Origin: Methanomicrobiales archaeon
Lineage (GTDB): Archaea; Halobacteriota; Methanomicrobia; Methanomicrobiales; Methanospirillaceae
DNA length: 64,000 nucleotides
Direction of reading: 5' to 3'
NCBI GenBank assembly: GCA_012729535.1
Contig: JAAYCY010000005.1
Span: 62,001 to 126,000, forward strand
Shown here: positions 46,153-55,309 of the stretch, piece after piece
Position numbering within the stretch: the first letter of the stretch is position 1
Layout: each line of letters opens with the position of its first letter
Program-made: the position numbers and the translations under genes
Notes under the pieces: model-generated
What the model saw: the letters and a program-made list of their open reading frames with translations, nothing else
The model's database searches: none
What the model was told of the DNA's origin: nothing

Positions 46153-47447
46153 GATCCTCTCCCGATTACTGTAAGGTCAGAAATCCTCACATAAGGAATG
46201 ATGCTACTTCCTAAAGTCCGGGTATCTTTGCTACATCCTTCTATCCGGAATAATATTTCAAAAATATTTCCCGATATCATACCGGTCCTAATTGGTTCAC
46301 AGAGTTCCCCATCATGAGCAAAAAAAGGTGAAGATAATTCTACAGAAAAATCTCCAGACATAGGATTTGCCGTATGGGCACCAATGAGATCATGAACGAA
46401 AATCCCTTTTTCATCAAAGACTGATATCTCCGGACCTGATAGTACCAGGTTATGATTTCCTATTGATGGTGCTCCGGATTGTCCTAACCGGACTGCACTG
46501 GCAGTTGGTGTCTGATCATACCGATATGCTGTCCGAAGATCATAAGCATAAGACTTCAGGATACCATTTTCAATAAATGGTATTTTTTTAACAGGCATTC
46601 CTTCTCCATCCCAGGCACAATTTGCTAGACCTCTGGTATCAAACGGATCATCGATGACTGATATCGCTTCATGAGCGACCATCTGTCCAGATTTTCCCGC
46701 AAAAAACGAACGTCCGGTGTGAACATTACGCCCTGACAAAGCAGGAATAATCGCTGCATCAAGTAATTGGGAAAAAGCTGTTGGTGAAAAAATTACATCA
46801 TAAGATCCGGTTTTTATCTCTTCTCCACCTTGACCTTTACTAGCAAAAAAAGCAGCTTTTTCACCGGTTTTTTCAGGATCAATCAGATCAAGGTTCCATG
46901 ATGCATCATGTTCAAATCCTGTTGACTGACCAGCAATCATTTCAAGGCTGATATGAGCAGAAGTTCCTTTCACTGAATAAAGCAGTCCGTTACTATTTGC
47001 AAGAGTGTGTTCTGACCATGCAAGTGAGGCAGATCCTGATGTAATATTAGCGGGGTATTTATCTGAACCTGATTTAAGCTGCGATATAAGTTCCATTATG
47101 AGATCCGGATCCGGAGTAATCCGGTTATCATAAGCAAGGGGTTCCTGAGAGAGATTTTCGGGTCCTGGAAGTCCTTTCCAAGGAATCGGGTCAGCAAATC
47201 TGGAACTTACCAATGCAGCATCAAGACATTTTTTCCAGGAATCAGGATTGTCAGTGCATGAAACACCGATTTTCCCATTATTAATTACCCGGATAATCAG
47301 TCCAAAACCCTGTGTACGGTTTCCGATAGCGATATCATTCTGTTTCAGGTCAGCACCAATCGATTCAGAGCGGGCTAGTAAAATTTCAGTTTCATCAGTA
47401 ATTTTTTCTGCTGCCCGCAAAATTTCATCAATCAATTTCACACCCAC
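46149..47447 (-). CDS. TldE/PmbA-family protein
   Basis: The protein has 432 residues, the TldE/PmbA side of the TldD-TldE heterodimeric metalloprotease. The family layout is visible (GFGLIIRVINNGKIGVSCTD, SGRNVHTGRSFFAGKSGQ, DDPFDTRGLANCAWDGEG). It has no HExxxH, as expected for the non-catalytic partner. TldD/TldE degrades unfolded peptides in a tunnel-like chamber and matures microcins in bacteria. It overlaps the tldD end by 20 bases and aroD by 4, so translation is probably coupled. The product works in the cytoplasm. Confidence 0.9.
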   Translation of the reverse strand: MGVKLIDEILRAAEKITDETEILLARSESIGADLKQNDIAIGNRTQGFGLIIRVINNGKIGVSCTDNPDSWKKCLDAALVSSRFADPIPWKGLPGPENLSQEPLAYDNRITPDPDLIMELISQLKSGSDKYPANITSGSASLAWSEHTLANSNGLLYSVKGTSAHISLEMIAGQSTGFEHDASWNLDLIDPEKTGEKAAFFASKGQGGEEIKTGSYDVIFSPTAFSQLLDAAIIPALSGRNVHTGRSFFAGKSGQMVAHEAISVIDDPFDTRGLANCAWDGEGMPVKKIPFIENGILKSYAYDLRTAYRYDQTPTASAVRLGQSGAPSIGNHNLVLSGPEISVFDEKGIFVHDLIGAHTANPMSGDFSVELSSPFFAHDGELCEPIRTGMISGNIFEILFRIEGCSKDTRTLGSSIIPYVRISDLTVIGRGS

Positions 47448-48762
47448 CTACAACAGCATTGTTAAGAAGAAGATGGGGAGAGCCATCGGTAACTGGAACG
47501 GTCTGACCTCCTTTTCCACAATAACCCGGATGGAGGGCAAGATCATTTCCGACGAGAGAAATAGAATGTAATGTCTGTAATATTTCTCCGGATAATGATA
47601 CATCCCGTACCATATCGGTTAGTTCACCATTTTGAATAATATACCCATATTCAGCATTAAACTGAAACATTCCACGCCCTGGATCAACCTGCCCCCCACG
47701 TGAACCTTTTAACAAAATACCTGATTTACACGTTTCAATAATTTCATCGTAAGTAGAATCACCATTTTCAATAAAAGTATTACTCATGCGAACAATCGGT
47801 TCAATACCTGGCATACCCCTACAGTGTCCGGCATCCCCATTCCCCATACTTGCAAGTGTTTCTTTTGAATGAAGATATGACATCAGTATTCCATTTTTAA
47901 TAATATCTGTTCGTTTTGTTTCTGATCCTTCATCATCAACCGGACAGAACCCGAATTCGGTTAGTGAGGGATCATCAACAATGGTGAGCAGGGGAGAACC
48001 AATAGTTTCCCCTATCTTTCCCTTGAGAATAGAACTTCCTTCTTTTACCAGGTCACCTTCAGACGCATGTCCCACTGCTTCGTGGGCAAAAACCCCTGCA
48101 AGTTCAGGATCAAGTACAGCATGCATGATCCCTCCCTTACACGGTCTGGCGTCAAGAAGGTGTTCGGCCCGGTTAGCTGCCTCATGTGCCAGATCGTACC
48201 GGTGCCTGATATTAAGACCAGAAATCGTATGATCACGTTCATAACCCATTTGTACAATTCCTGATCGGGACGCCACTGCCATGATCGAAAAACCATTCCG
48301 GCAGAGATGATACTCATAGAAGTGACCATGAGAGTCTGAAAATGAAACAGTTTCATCCTTTTCAATAAAGTTTATCCGCCTGCTTACAATATCACGACCC
48401 TCAATGGATTTATATAAATCCAGTAAAATTGATACTTTTTCATCAAGGCTTACGTCTGCTGGATTCTCTCTCATTGAAGGAACAGAATGAATTGATGAAG
48501 GAGTGTCTTTAATAGTTATATCAACGGTAGTAACTTTTGATGTGGCATATGCTTCCCTGATGAAATTTTCTGATAATTTTTCACAATCGGCCTCTTTTCC
48601 GGAGACAGAAAAAACTCCCCATCCCTTGTCTCCAAGAACCCTTATCACTGCTTTATCAAAAAAGGAAGTGCCTGCCTGGTCAACTTTTCCATTATCAACA
48701 TCAATCTGGGTGACTTCTCCGCTAACTCTCCGGATGTCATAATACCGGTATGGAATGGTCAT
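47428..48762 (-). CDS. tldD: TldD-family zinc metalloprotease subunit
   Basis: The protein has 444 residues. The zinc motif is HEAVGH (residues 227-232, HExxxH) in GVFAHEAVGHASEGD, with the third ligand expected in the downstream cysteine/His region (CRGMPGIEP). GSRGGQVDPGRGMFQFN and LHPGYCGKGGQ are family hallmarks. With TldE it makes a peptide-degrading heterodimer. Its ATG overlaps the stop of lon (TGATG). This links two ATP-dependent or peptide proteolysis stages: Lon cuts proteins and TldD/E may finish the peptides. That link is an inference from gene order. Confidence 0.93.
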   Translation of the reverse strand: MTIPYRYYDIRRVSGEVTQIDVDNGKVDQAGTSFFDKAVIRVLGDKGWGVFSVSGKEADCEKLSENFIREAYATSKVTTVDITIKDTPSSIHSVPSMRENPADVSLDEKVSILLDLYKSIEGRDIVSRRINFIEKDETVSFSDSHGHFYEYHLCRNGFSIMAVASRSGIVQMGYERDHTISGLNIRHRYDLAHEAANRAEHLLDARPCKGGIMHAVLDPELAGVFAHEAVGHASEGDLVKEGSSILKGKIGETIGSPLLTIVDDPSLTEFGFCPVDDEGSETKRTDIIKNGILMSYLHSKETLASMGNGDAGHCRGMPGIEPIVRMSNTFIENGDSTYDEIIETCKSGILLKGSRGGQVDPGRGMFQFNAEYGYIIQNGELTDMVRDVSLSGEILQTLHSISLVGNDLALHPGYCGKGGQTVPVTDGSPHLLLNNAVVGGCEID

Positions 48763-50804
48763 CAGATAACCGTCCGTGGAGCAGGTAAATCGGAGTTTAA
48801 TATTTTATGAGTGGTAGACCAGGCTATTGATTTTAACTTGTCCAGGAATAATTCATGATTATCCGGAACCAGTGCAATCTTAAGGACTTCATCAATTCTT
48901 TCAACCGGGATTATTTCTATTGATGTGATGAATTCATCTTCGATTAAGACATCACCAAGGTTTGCCTTTGGAATGAGAACTTTTCTGATTCCTGCTCTGG
49001 CTGCTGCTTCTATTTTATAGGTTACTCCCCCAACAGGAAGGACATCGCCCCGGACAGACAATGATCCGGTCATGGCAATATCCTGTCTGACAGGTATCGA
49101 TTCTAACGCACTGATAGCAGCAGTAGCAACAGTTACAGAAGCCGAATCTCCCTCAACACCCTGGTATGTTCCGATAAACTGGATATGGATATCAATATTC
49201 CGAATATCTTTTCCAGTAAATCGTTTCAGGATTGCACCCACGTTCTTGATAGATTCCTGTGCTATCTCCTTTAATAAACCAGTTGCAATTATTTCTCCAC
49301 CATCTCCCTGGGCAGGAGTAATGGCTGCCATGATGGGAAGAACAGACCCGGCATCACTTCCCATAACTGCAAGACCATTTACTCTTCCGATTTCTGTTCC
49401 TTCCACAACTGCAAGTTCATATTCACGGGTTCTTCGTATCATCTGTGCAGATATTTGATCCTCAATTGAGCGGGCAGTATTCTTTGCTTCTATCACATGA
49501 CGACGAGTGGTGAGTTTAGCACTTTCCTGCCGGGCAAGATCTCCGGCAACCCTGATTAGACCTCCCATATCACGGAGTTTTAAAGTCAGGTACCCTTTAC
49601 GGTTGGATCTGCGCTTTGCTTCATGAAGTACTTCATCAATTGCACTACGATCAAAATGCGGAATCATACCATCGTTTTTAATTTCCTGAGCAATAAAGCG
49701 GATAAACTTTTCCCGATTTTCAGAAGTATCCGGCATGGTATCTTCCATGTAAATTTCGTATCCGTTCCCTCTGATTCGTGACCGGAGAGCAGGATGCATT
49801 CCTTCGACGGCGTCCAAATTTCCTGCCGCTACCATCACAAAGTCACAAGGAACCGGTTCAGTTCTAACCATGGCACCAGAGGAACGCTCACTCTGACCAG
49901 TAATAGAGAATTCTCCTTCCTGCATAGCAGTCAGCAGGCTCTGCTGTGATGGAAGACCAAGAGTATTAATCTCATCAATAAAGAGAACCCCTTTGTGTGC
50001 CCGGTGTATTGCTCCCGCTTCTACTCGATCATGGGACGGAGTTTCAAGACCTCCTGACTGGAAAGGATCGTGCCTGACATCACCGAGAAGTGCACCGGCG
50101 TGTGTTCCCGTGGCATCAACAAAAGGAGCAGTCGAAGTTTTGTCATTTGACACCAGGAGTTTTGGGACCATCTGTTCTTCACGAGGGGTTGCATACCGGA
50201 GAGCCATGAAAATGAATGCTGCTGCGATAATCCCCATCAGCCACTGGTAGGTAATGAAAGCGTACCCGATGATACCAATCATCAGGATCATAATGAGGGT
50301 ATTTCTAAATTGGATCTTCTTTTTTGCTTCATTCTTATGAGCAGTTACGATTTCCTTACCCCGTCCGGATTTTACCGTTCGGATTACCGGCTCGTTCTGA
50401 TCATCTGAGTTTGGATATGCCAGGATATCCTGCATCTCTTCCTTAGGAAGAAGTTCAGCCATAGCCTTTGCCAGCATGGATTTTCCCGTTCCCGGAGTTC
50501 CGATCATCATGACGTGCCTGCGCTGTGTAGCTGCTTTTCTGATAACTTCTACCGCATGATCCTGACCTATAACCTGATCTATTAGTTTTTCAGGGACACT
50601 TACTGCCTGGGATGATCCATCAACTGGTTGTTCATTATTGTTTTGCTCCTGATCATTCCCATCAGTCATGACATTTCCTGTAGGCGCATTCGATATTTCA
50701 TCCATGCCAAGGGTAGCTGAAATTTCCTTATCAGGCTCAATGACACCTTGATTCGGATTATCATGTATTATTTGTTCTTCTGCTAGTTCATTCACCCGAT
50801 TCAT
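48762..50804 (-). CDS. lonB: Archaeal membrane-anchored Lon protease (LonB)
   Basis: The protein has 680 residues. An N-terminal extension (about 1-70) is acidic and Asn/Gln-rich and unusually long. Walker A is GTPGTGKS (102-109). Two membrane helices (about 165-202) are inserted in the AAA+ domain, as in archaeal LonB. Walker B lies in [12 protein letters not shown]. The protease domain has the Ser nucleophile in GDSASVTVA and the dyad Lys in [14 protein letters not shown]. It degrades membrane and damaged proteins at the inner membrane face, driven by ATP. It leads the operon lon-tldD-tldE-aroD, is divergent from prs, and the shared gap is only 85 bases. Confidence 0.93.
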   Translation of the reverse strand: MNRVNELAEEQIIHDNPNQGVIEPDKEISATLGMDEISNAPTGNVMTDGNDQEQNNNEQPVDGSSQAVSVPEKLIDQVIGQDHAVEVIRKAATQRRHVMMIGTPGTGKSMLAKAMAELLPKEEMQDILAYPNSDDQNEPVIRTVKSGRGKEIVTAHKNEAKKKIQFRNTLIMILMIGIIGYAFITYQWLMGIIAAAFIFMALRYATPREEQMVPKLLVSNDKTSTAPFVDATGTHAGALLGDVRHDPFQSGGLETPSHDRVEAGAIHRAHKGVLFIDEINTLGLPSQQSLLTAMQEGEFSITGQSERSSGAMVRTEPVPCDFVMVAAGNLDAVEGMHPALRSRIRGNGYEIYMEDTMPDTSENREKFIRFIAQEIKNDGMIPHFDRSAIDEVLHEAKRRSNRKGYLTLKLRDMGGLIRVAGDLARQESAKLTTRRHVIEAKNTARSIEDQISAQMIRRTREYELAVVEGTEIGRVNGLAVMGSDAGSVLPIMAAITPAQGDGGEIIATGLLKEIAQESIKNVGAILKRFTGKDIRNIDIHIQFIGTYQGVEGDSASVTVATAAISALESIPVRQDIAMTGSLSVRGDVLPVGGVTYKIEAAARAGIRKVLIPKANLGDVLIEDEFITSIEIIPVERIDEVLKIALVPDNHELFLDKLKSIAWSTTHKILNSDLPAPRTVI

Positions 50805-50889
50805 TATAATTTCGACACCTGCAATACCGTTCGTGGTTATACTTTCATGGACAATTGTTTAAGTACTTTCAGACAATCCATATGGAATC

Positions 50890-51729
50890 ATGAAGGTAGT
50901 GAGTACCGAGCGATCCCAGGTTCTAGCAACCCGCCTTGCAACTGCTTTAAATATTCCTGTTATTGATGCAAGGTGGCAGAGGTTTCCAGATGGTGAAATA
51001 TATCTGCGTGCGATGGATTCAGCACAAAGAGTAATTATTTGTGGAAGTATCCTTACCAGTGATGATCTGGTAGAAATTCTACTGTTAAAAGATACCTTCA
51101 ATCAATCAGATATCACGCTTGTCATTCCATACATGGGTTATGCTAGACAGGATAAACAATTCAATGTTGGTGAAGCCTTATCCGCACGGGCTATTGCAAA
51201 GGTTCTTGGCACTGATGTATCCAGAGTTTATACCATTAATATTCATGAAAAATCAATTATAAATTATTTTCAAACTAATGCAACAGATATTTCCCTTTCA
51301 TCTCCCATTGCAGATTATATTAAAACACTCTCTTTGGATGATCCTCTTCTTATCAGTCCAGATGAAGGAGCGCTCCATCTATCCAAGGATGTTTCATCTT
51401 TAGGGAATTGGGAGTATGATTATCTTCAAAAAACCAGACTATCCGGAGAAGAGGTGCGTATTGCACCAAAGACTATTCCGGTGAAGAATCGTGATATTAT
51501 AATTCTTGATGATATCATTTCAACCGGGGGAACACAGGCCACAGCTGCATCCATGCTGTATAAACAAGGTGCACGTTCAATCCACACGGTAGGAATTCAT
51601 GGTGTATTGGCATCAGGTGCATATTCAAGACTGACCAGTGCAGGGATATATTCAATATCCTGCAGTGATACAATTGAGCGGGCTTGCAGTGCGTATTCAG
51701 CAGCATCTGTTCTTGCGGATCACATCTGA
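50890..51729 (+). CDS. prs: Ribose-phosphate pyrophosphokinase
   Basis: The protein has 279 residues, the short archaeal class (bacterial enzymes are about 315). It opens VVSTERSQVLATRLATAL. The flexible loop and Mg site lie in PYMGYARQDK and INIHEKS. The PRPP-binding loop is IIILDDIISTGGT. It makes PRPP from ribose-5-phosphate and ATP for nucleotide, histidine and tryptophan synthesis. nob1 follows 14 bases after its stop and a PRPP-sensing regulator gene comes next, so this is probably one transcript. Confidence 0.94.
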   Translation: MKVVSTERSQVLATRLATALNIPVIDARWQRFPDGEIYLRAMDSAQRVIICGSILTSDDLVEILLLKDTFNQSDITLVIPYMGYARQDKQFNVGEALSARAIAKVLGTDVSRVYTINIHEKSIINYFQTNATDISLSSPIADYIKTLSLDDPLLISPDEGALHLSKDVSSLGNWEYDYLQKTRLSGEEVRIAPKTIPVKNRDIIILDDIISTGGTQATAASMLYKQGARSIHTVGIHGVLASGAYSRLTSAGIYSISCSDTIERACSAYSAASVLADHI

Positions 51730-51743
51730 CCGGGAAGGATACT

Positions 51744-52229
51744 GTGAATGACATAGACTCACCATCTATCCAGATAATCGATACTTCTGCTTTTTTTTTA
51801 TCAATTCCCTTAAATGGAAGATTAATGACAGTTTCACGGGTAGTTAATGAATTAAAGGATCTCAGGGGGAAAGCAAGACTTGATGTTTTGATATCCCGGG
51901 GATTGATTGTTACCGACCCGGGCAGGGATTCCATTACAGCTGTCATCGATGCTTCAGAAAAATCAGGGGATAAAACTGTTTTATCAGAGACAGATATTGA
52001 TGTTCTTGCCCTTGCATATGAAATGAGAGGAAAATTATTTACAGATGATTATGCTTTGCAAAATACTGCACGACATATGGGGGTCAGTATTTGTCCCATT
52101 TTGCAGAAGAATTCTGTGAAAAAAAAATGGAGATTGCGTTGTTCAGGGTGTGGGAAATATTATGAACGGATGCCGGAAGGGTCTGTCTGTGATGTGTGTG
52201 GGTCACCAGTGAAAAGAAAAATTAAATAG
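51744..52229 (+). CDS. nob1: Nob1-like ribosome maturation endonuclease (PIN + zinc ribbon)
   Basis: I start at the GTG at 51744 (161 residues), which has a GGAAGGA five bases upstream (51733-51739). The longer frame would begin inside prs. The PIN domain (about 5-120) has its acidic residues in [27 protein letters not shown] and FTDDYALQN. The zinc ribbon (about 128-155) has CSGCGKYY and CDVCGSP. Nob1 cuts the 3' end of 16S rRNA precursor. It lies between prs and gfcR, one base before gfcR, so ribosome making and PRPP control may be co-transcribed. Confidence 0.9.
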   Translation: MNDIDSPSIQIIDTSAFFLSIPLNGRLMTVSRVVNELKDLRGKARLDVLISRGLIVTDPGRDSITAVIDASEKSGDKTVLSETDIDVLALAYEMRGKLFTDDYALQNTARHMGVSICPILQKNSVKKKWRLRCSGCGKYYERMPEGSVCDVCGSPVKRKIK

Positions 52230-52230
52230 A

Positions 52231-52848
52231 ATGACGAAAATCTCTGTTCAGATGTCAACCCTTGATGATTTGATTAAAAAAGCACGTCATCTCCGTAGTG
52301 AAAGCCATAGTCCAGGCCAGATTGCAGATGAATTGTCCCTTTCCATGGAAACGGTGACCTGGCTGCTCACCCAGGAGAAAGGAGCGGCGACTCCCAAAGA
52401 TGTACATATTGACTGGACCAGTGTGAGTGGAGAATCACAACTTCTTGAAGAGAGTGCCATGATGCTTCAGTTACAGCTTCATCTTAAGGAACCAGAAGGA
52501 CTGGTACCACAGGTCTACGTAGGTATTGCAATTTCCGGTATCCCTCTTGCAACACTTATGGCCGTATCTGAAGGTGTCAGACTGGGAATATATCATCCTT
52601 CCAAGCAGGTTATCGGCGATGAACCAATCGGTTCCATGAGTGGAAATTTTGGTATCCGGCCAGGAGAAAGAATTGTCATCGTGGATGACGTAATAACCTC
52701 AGGAAAAACCCTTCAGGAAGTAATCAGTTACATTAAACAACATGGAGCGATTCCGGTTGCTTGTTGTGTCCTTTTTGATAAGCGCGGCATTCGTGATATA
52801 GATGGCGTTCCAGTATACAGTCTGTTTAAGGTCTCCCGAATCGACTGA
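52231..52848 (+). CDS. gfcR: GfcR-type transcriptional regulator (HTH + PRPP-binding domain)
   Basis: The protein has 205 residues. The N-terminal helix-turn-helix (about 8-45, [20 protein letters not shown] then [12 protein letters not shown]) is fused to an orotate phosphoribosyltransferase-like domain with the PRPP loop [15 protein letters not shown] (about 148-162). In haloarchaea GfcR proteins control sugar-catabolic and related genes in response to a PRPP-like signal. In methanogens such proteins are annotated as PyrE-like. I expect DNA binding rather than OMP synthesis because of the HTH. It follows prs and nob1; sensing the product of prs is a plausible feedback. Confidence 0.85.
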   Translation: MTKISVQMSTLDDLIKKARHLRSESHSPGQIADELSLSMETVTWLLTQEKGAATPKDVHIDWTSVSGESQLLEESAMMLQLQLHLKEPEGLVPQVYVGIAISGIPLATLMAVSEGVRLGIYHPSKQVIGDEPIGSMSGNFGIRPGERIVIVDDVITSGKTLQEVISYIKQHGAIPVACCVLFDKRGIRDIDGVPVYSLFKVSRID

Positions 52849-52880
52849 ACGGAATGATCTACACATCGAATTTCACAATT

Positions 52881-52888
52881 TTTATATA
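52881..52888 (+). promoter_or_regulatory. TATA box of the thermosome gene
   Basis: TTTATATA lies 40-47 bases upstream of the ATG at 52928. A leader of about 15 bases would then contain the GGAGG Shine-Dalgarno at 52916-52920. Confidence 0.6.
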
Positions 52889-52915
52889 GAACTTTAAATC
52901 CACCTGTATTGAAAC

Positions 52916-52920
52916 GGAGG
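52916..52920 (+). promoter_or_regulatory. Shine-Dalgarno of the thermosome gene
   Basis: GGAGG ends 7 bases before the ATG at 52928. It is one of the strongest ribosome-binding sites in the window. Confidence 0.6.
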
Positions 52921-52927
52921 ATATTCC

Positions 52928-54520
52928 ATGCTTGCTCAACAACCGATAATCATTCTGAAACAGAATGTCGAGCGTACACAGGGCTATGAAGCTCAGCGCT
53001 CCAATATTGCAGCAGCGAAAGCACTCGCTGAAGCCGTCCGCTCTACCTTAGGTCCCAGAGGTATGGACAAAATGCTTATTGACGGAACTGGAGATGTCAC
53101 TATCACCAATGATGGCATTACAATTCTTGATGAAATATCTGTCCAACACCCGGGAGCAAAAATGGTCATCGAGGTTTCCCGTACACAGGATGAAGAGGTG
53201 GGGGATGGAACCACTACCGCAGTAATTCTTGTGGGATCTTTGATGGAACAAGCAGAATCTCTGCTTAATAAAAAGATCCATCCTACGGTAATCTGTAGAG
53301 GATACAGACTCGGGATGCAAAAGGCCCTTGATATTTTACAATCCATGGCATCAAAAACGGACCCGTATAACAAGGATGTCATGAAAAAGATTGTTCAGAC
53401 TGCAATTACAGGTAAATCTATTGAGGATGTCAAAGACAAAATCAGCGAGATTTCAGTAGAAGCAGTTATGAAGGTTGCTACAAAGAACGGGACAAAAATT
53501 GTAGTCAACGAAGATGATGTCAAGATAAAGAAGCAGACCGGAGCTTCAATGGATGATGCTGAACTAATAATGGGCTGCGTCATTGAAAAGGCACGAGTAA
53601 ATCAGGAGATGCCGAAGCGTATCATGAACGCAAAAGTTGCTCTGGTTCAGAAGGAACTTGAAATCAAAAAGACTGAAGTTAAATCCAAGATTAAGATATC
53701 AACTACAGAACAGGTTGAAGCGTTTGCCGAGCAGGAACGTGAAACATTAAAAGGAATGGCCGATGCAGTCATTGCATCCGGTGCAAATGTTCTTCTCTGC
53801 CAGAAAGGCATTGCAGACGCAGCACAGTATTATCTTGCCAAGGGCGGTGTTCTCGCAATAGAGGATGTACCAGAATCTGATATGAAATTTGCTGCCCGGT
53901 CACTCAATGCTTCAATAGTATCCAAACCAGAAGACCTTACAAAAAGTGTTCTTGGTATTGCAGCAAAAGCAGAACAACTGGATGATGCTGAAATGGTAGT
54001 TATCTCCGGAATTAAAAACCCGAAGATGGTAACCATACTCCTTAGAGGTTCAACCTACTACCTTGTAGATGAGCTTGAAAGAGCAGTTGTAGATGCAACT
54101 CGTGTAGTCATGGATGCAATGGAAGATGGACTGTTTGTACCTGGAGGAGCAGCGGTTGAAAGTGAACTGGTTGTAAAATTACGAGATTATGCTGTTCAGA
54201 TTGGTGGTCGGGAACAGATGGCTATTGAGGCTTATGCAGATGCATTTGCAGCAGTTCCCATTACCCTTGCAGAAAATTCGGGATATAATCCAATCGATAA
54301 ACTTGTGGAACTCAAGAAAGCACATGCTGAAGGAAAAAAGAATTACGGTCTGAATGTATATACCGGAAATCTAGTTGATATGCAAAAAGAGGGAGTCATT
54401 GAACCACTCCGATGCAAAAGGCAGGCCATCCAGAGTTCTGAAGAAGCAGTTGAAATGCTCCTCAGAGTTGACGACATGATGGTATCCCAGTCTGGCAAAA
54501 ATATGCCACCAATGGAATAA
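52928..54520 (+). CDS. Thermosome subunit (group II chaperonin)
   Basis: The protein has 530 residues, full length. Motifs are the nucleotide-binding GPRGMDKMLID, VGDGTTTAVILVGSL with its catalytic Asp, TGKSIEDVKDK, and LVDELERAVVDA, plus the C-terminal GNLVDMQKEG and the tail GKNMPPME. It folds cytoplasmic proteins in a two-ring, eight- or ninefold complex, closed by built-in lids. The tail lacks the GGM repeats common in relatives. A strong TATA box and ribosome-binding site suggest high expression. The gene faces a small minus-strand gene that ends 6 bases beyond it. Confidence 0.95.
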   Translation: MLAQQPIIILKQNVERTQGYEAQRSNIAAAKALAEAVRSTLGPRGMDKMLIDGTGDVTITNDGITILDEISVQHPGAKMVIEVSRTQDEEVGDGTTTAVILVGSLMEQAESLLNKKIHPTVICRGYRLGMQKALDILQSMASKTDPYNKDVMKKIVQTAITGKSIEDVKDKISEISVEAVMKVATKNGTKIVVNEDDVKIKKQTGASMDDAELIMGCVIEKARVNQEMPKRIMNAKVALVQKELEIKKTEVKSKIKISTTEQVEAFAEQERETLKGMADAVIASGANVLLCQKGIADAAQYYLAKGGVLAIEDVPESDMKFAARSLNASIVSKPEDLTKSVLGIAAKAEQLDDAEMVVISGIKNPKMVTILLRGSTYYLVDELERAVVDATRVVMDAMEDGLFVPGGAAVESELVVKLRDYAVQIGGREQMAIEAYADAFAAVPITLAENSGYNPIDKLVELKKAHAEGKKNYGLNVYTGNLVDMQKEGVIEPLRCKRQAIQSSEEAVEMLLRVDDMMVSQSGKNMPPME

Positions 54521-54526
54521 CCATTT

Positions 54527-54904
54527 TTAATATTCGTTTGAGCTTTCTGATTTTTCAGGCAACCTGTTCAACCTATTTTTTATATCCTTCTGCTCCAGAG
54601 CTTCAAATCCCTGAATCATAAATTTTATCTTTGCTGCCTCATGTTCAAGTCTTTGATCTTCCTCTTCAAGTTTTCTCAGGACATTTTCAAGCATCTCAAT
54701 TACTTCAGGGGATGTTTTCTTCCTTGATCCCTTAAGAATATCAAAAACGTCATCCAGATACATACCCGAAGCTTTTGCTATTGATACAGCGGAAAAACCT
54801 CTGAGTCGTGCCAGCAGATCAGGAGGAAAGGGAACTGACCAGGCAATTTTTCCGATTGTATTTTTTTCATCACTATTTTTAAAAAGATCCATAACAATCA
54901 TCAA
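54527..54904 (-). CDS. Small helix-turn-helix-like protein with coiled-coil tail
   Basis: The protein has 125 residues. Residues about 15-60 (LLARLRGFSAVSIAKASGMY then LDDVFDILKG) look like an XRE-like helix-turn-helix. Residues 65-110 are a charged helix, probably a coiled coil (EVIEMLENVLRKLEEEDQRL). There is no enzyme motif. It could be a DNA-binding regulator; its target is unknown. It is convergent with the thermosome and separated from it by 6 bases. The confident part is the coding frame; the HTH is inferred from pattern only. Confidence 0.55.
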   Translation of the reverse strand: MMIVMDLFKNSDEKNTIGKIAWSVPFPPDLLARLRGFSAVSIAKASGMYLDDVFDILKGSRKKTSPEVIEMLENVLRKLEEEDQRLEHEAAKIKFMIQGFEALEQKDIKNRLNRLPEKSESSNEY

Positions 54905-55157
54905 TTAATTATTCAATGAACCCTCGATAATACCAGCAATACAGTATTCTGTTAGTAAATAAAAAATTTATCGTTGTATTGAAATATTTATAAAAATTCC
55001 TGTTTAAAGTTATTATTTAATTAAAAAGACGAAAAATCTTTCATATTTTACATTTTTAAAACATTATTACAAATAACTGGATTTATCGAGAAATATATCG
55101 TCCCTGATTCTTCGATATACTTATCAAACGGTAGAGATAACATGATAAAGCACTTAA

Positions 55158-55241
55158 GCCGAGGTAGTCTAGTCCGGGAAGGCGGTGGTCTCGAAAACCA
55201 CTGGTGGTAACACCTCGGGAGTTCAAATCTCCCCTTCGGCG
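55158..55241 (+). tRNA. tRNA-Ser(CGA)
   Basis: A complete class II tRNA with a long variable arm (about 84 bases). The acceptor stem is GCCGAGG/CTTCGGC with one G-T pair, and the discriminator is G. The anticodon loop is CTCGAAA with anticodon CGA. The T arm is GGGAG-TTCAAAT-CTCCC. No CCA is encoded. It decodes TCG codons. A T-run follows. Confidence 0.95.
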
Positions 55242-55247
55242 CTGCTG

Positions 55248-55254
55248 TTTTTTT
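55248..55254 (+). terminator. T7 terminator of tRNA-Ser
   Basis: Seven T residues start six bases after the discriminator base; archaeal tRNA genes often end in such runs. Confidence 0.55.
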
Positions 55255-55262
55255 GATAAGAG

Positions 55263-55274
55263 TTTTTATATATT
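55263..55274 (+). promoter_or_regulatory. TATA box of the PKD-protein gene
   Basis: TTTTTATATATT lies 36-47 bases upstream of the ATG at 55310, between the tRNA terminator and the gene. Confidence 0.55.
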
Positions 55275-55309
55275 AAAATCTATATTCTATATCAGGATGG
55301 GTCTGACTC

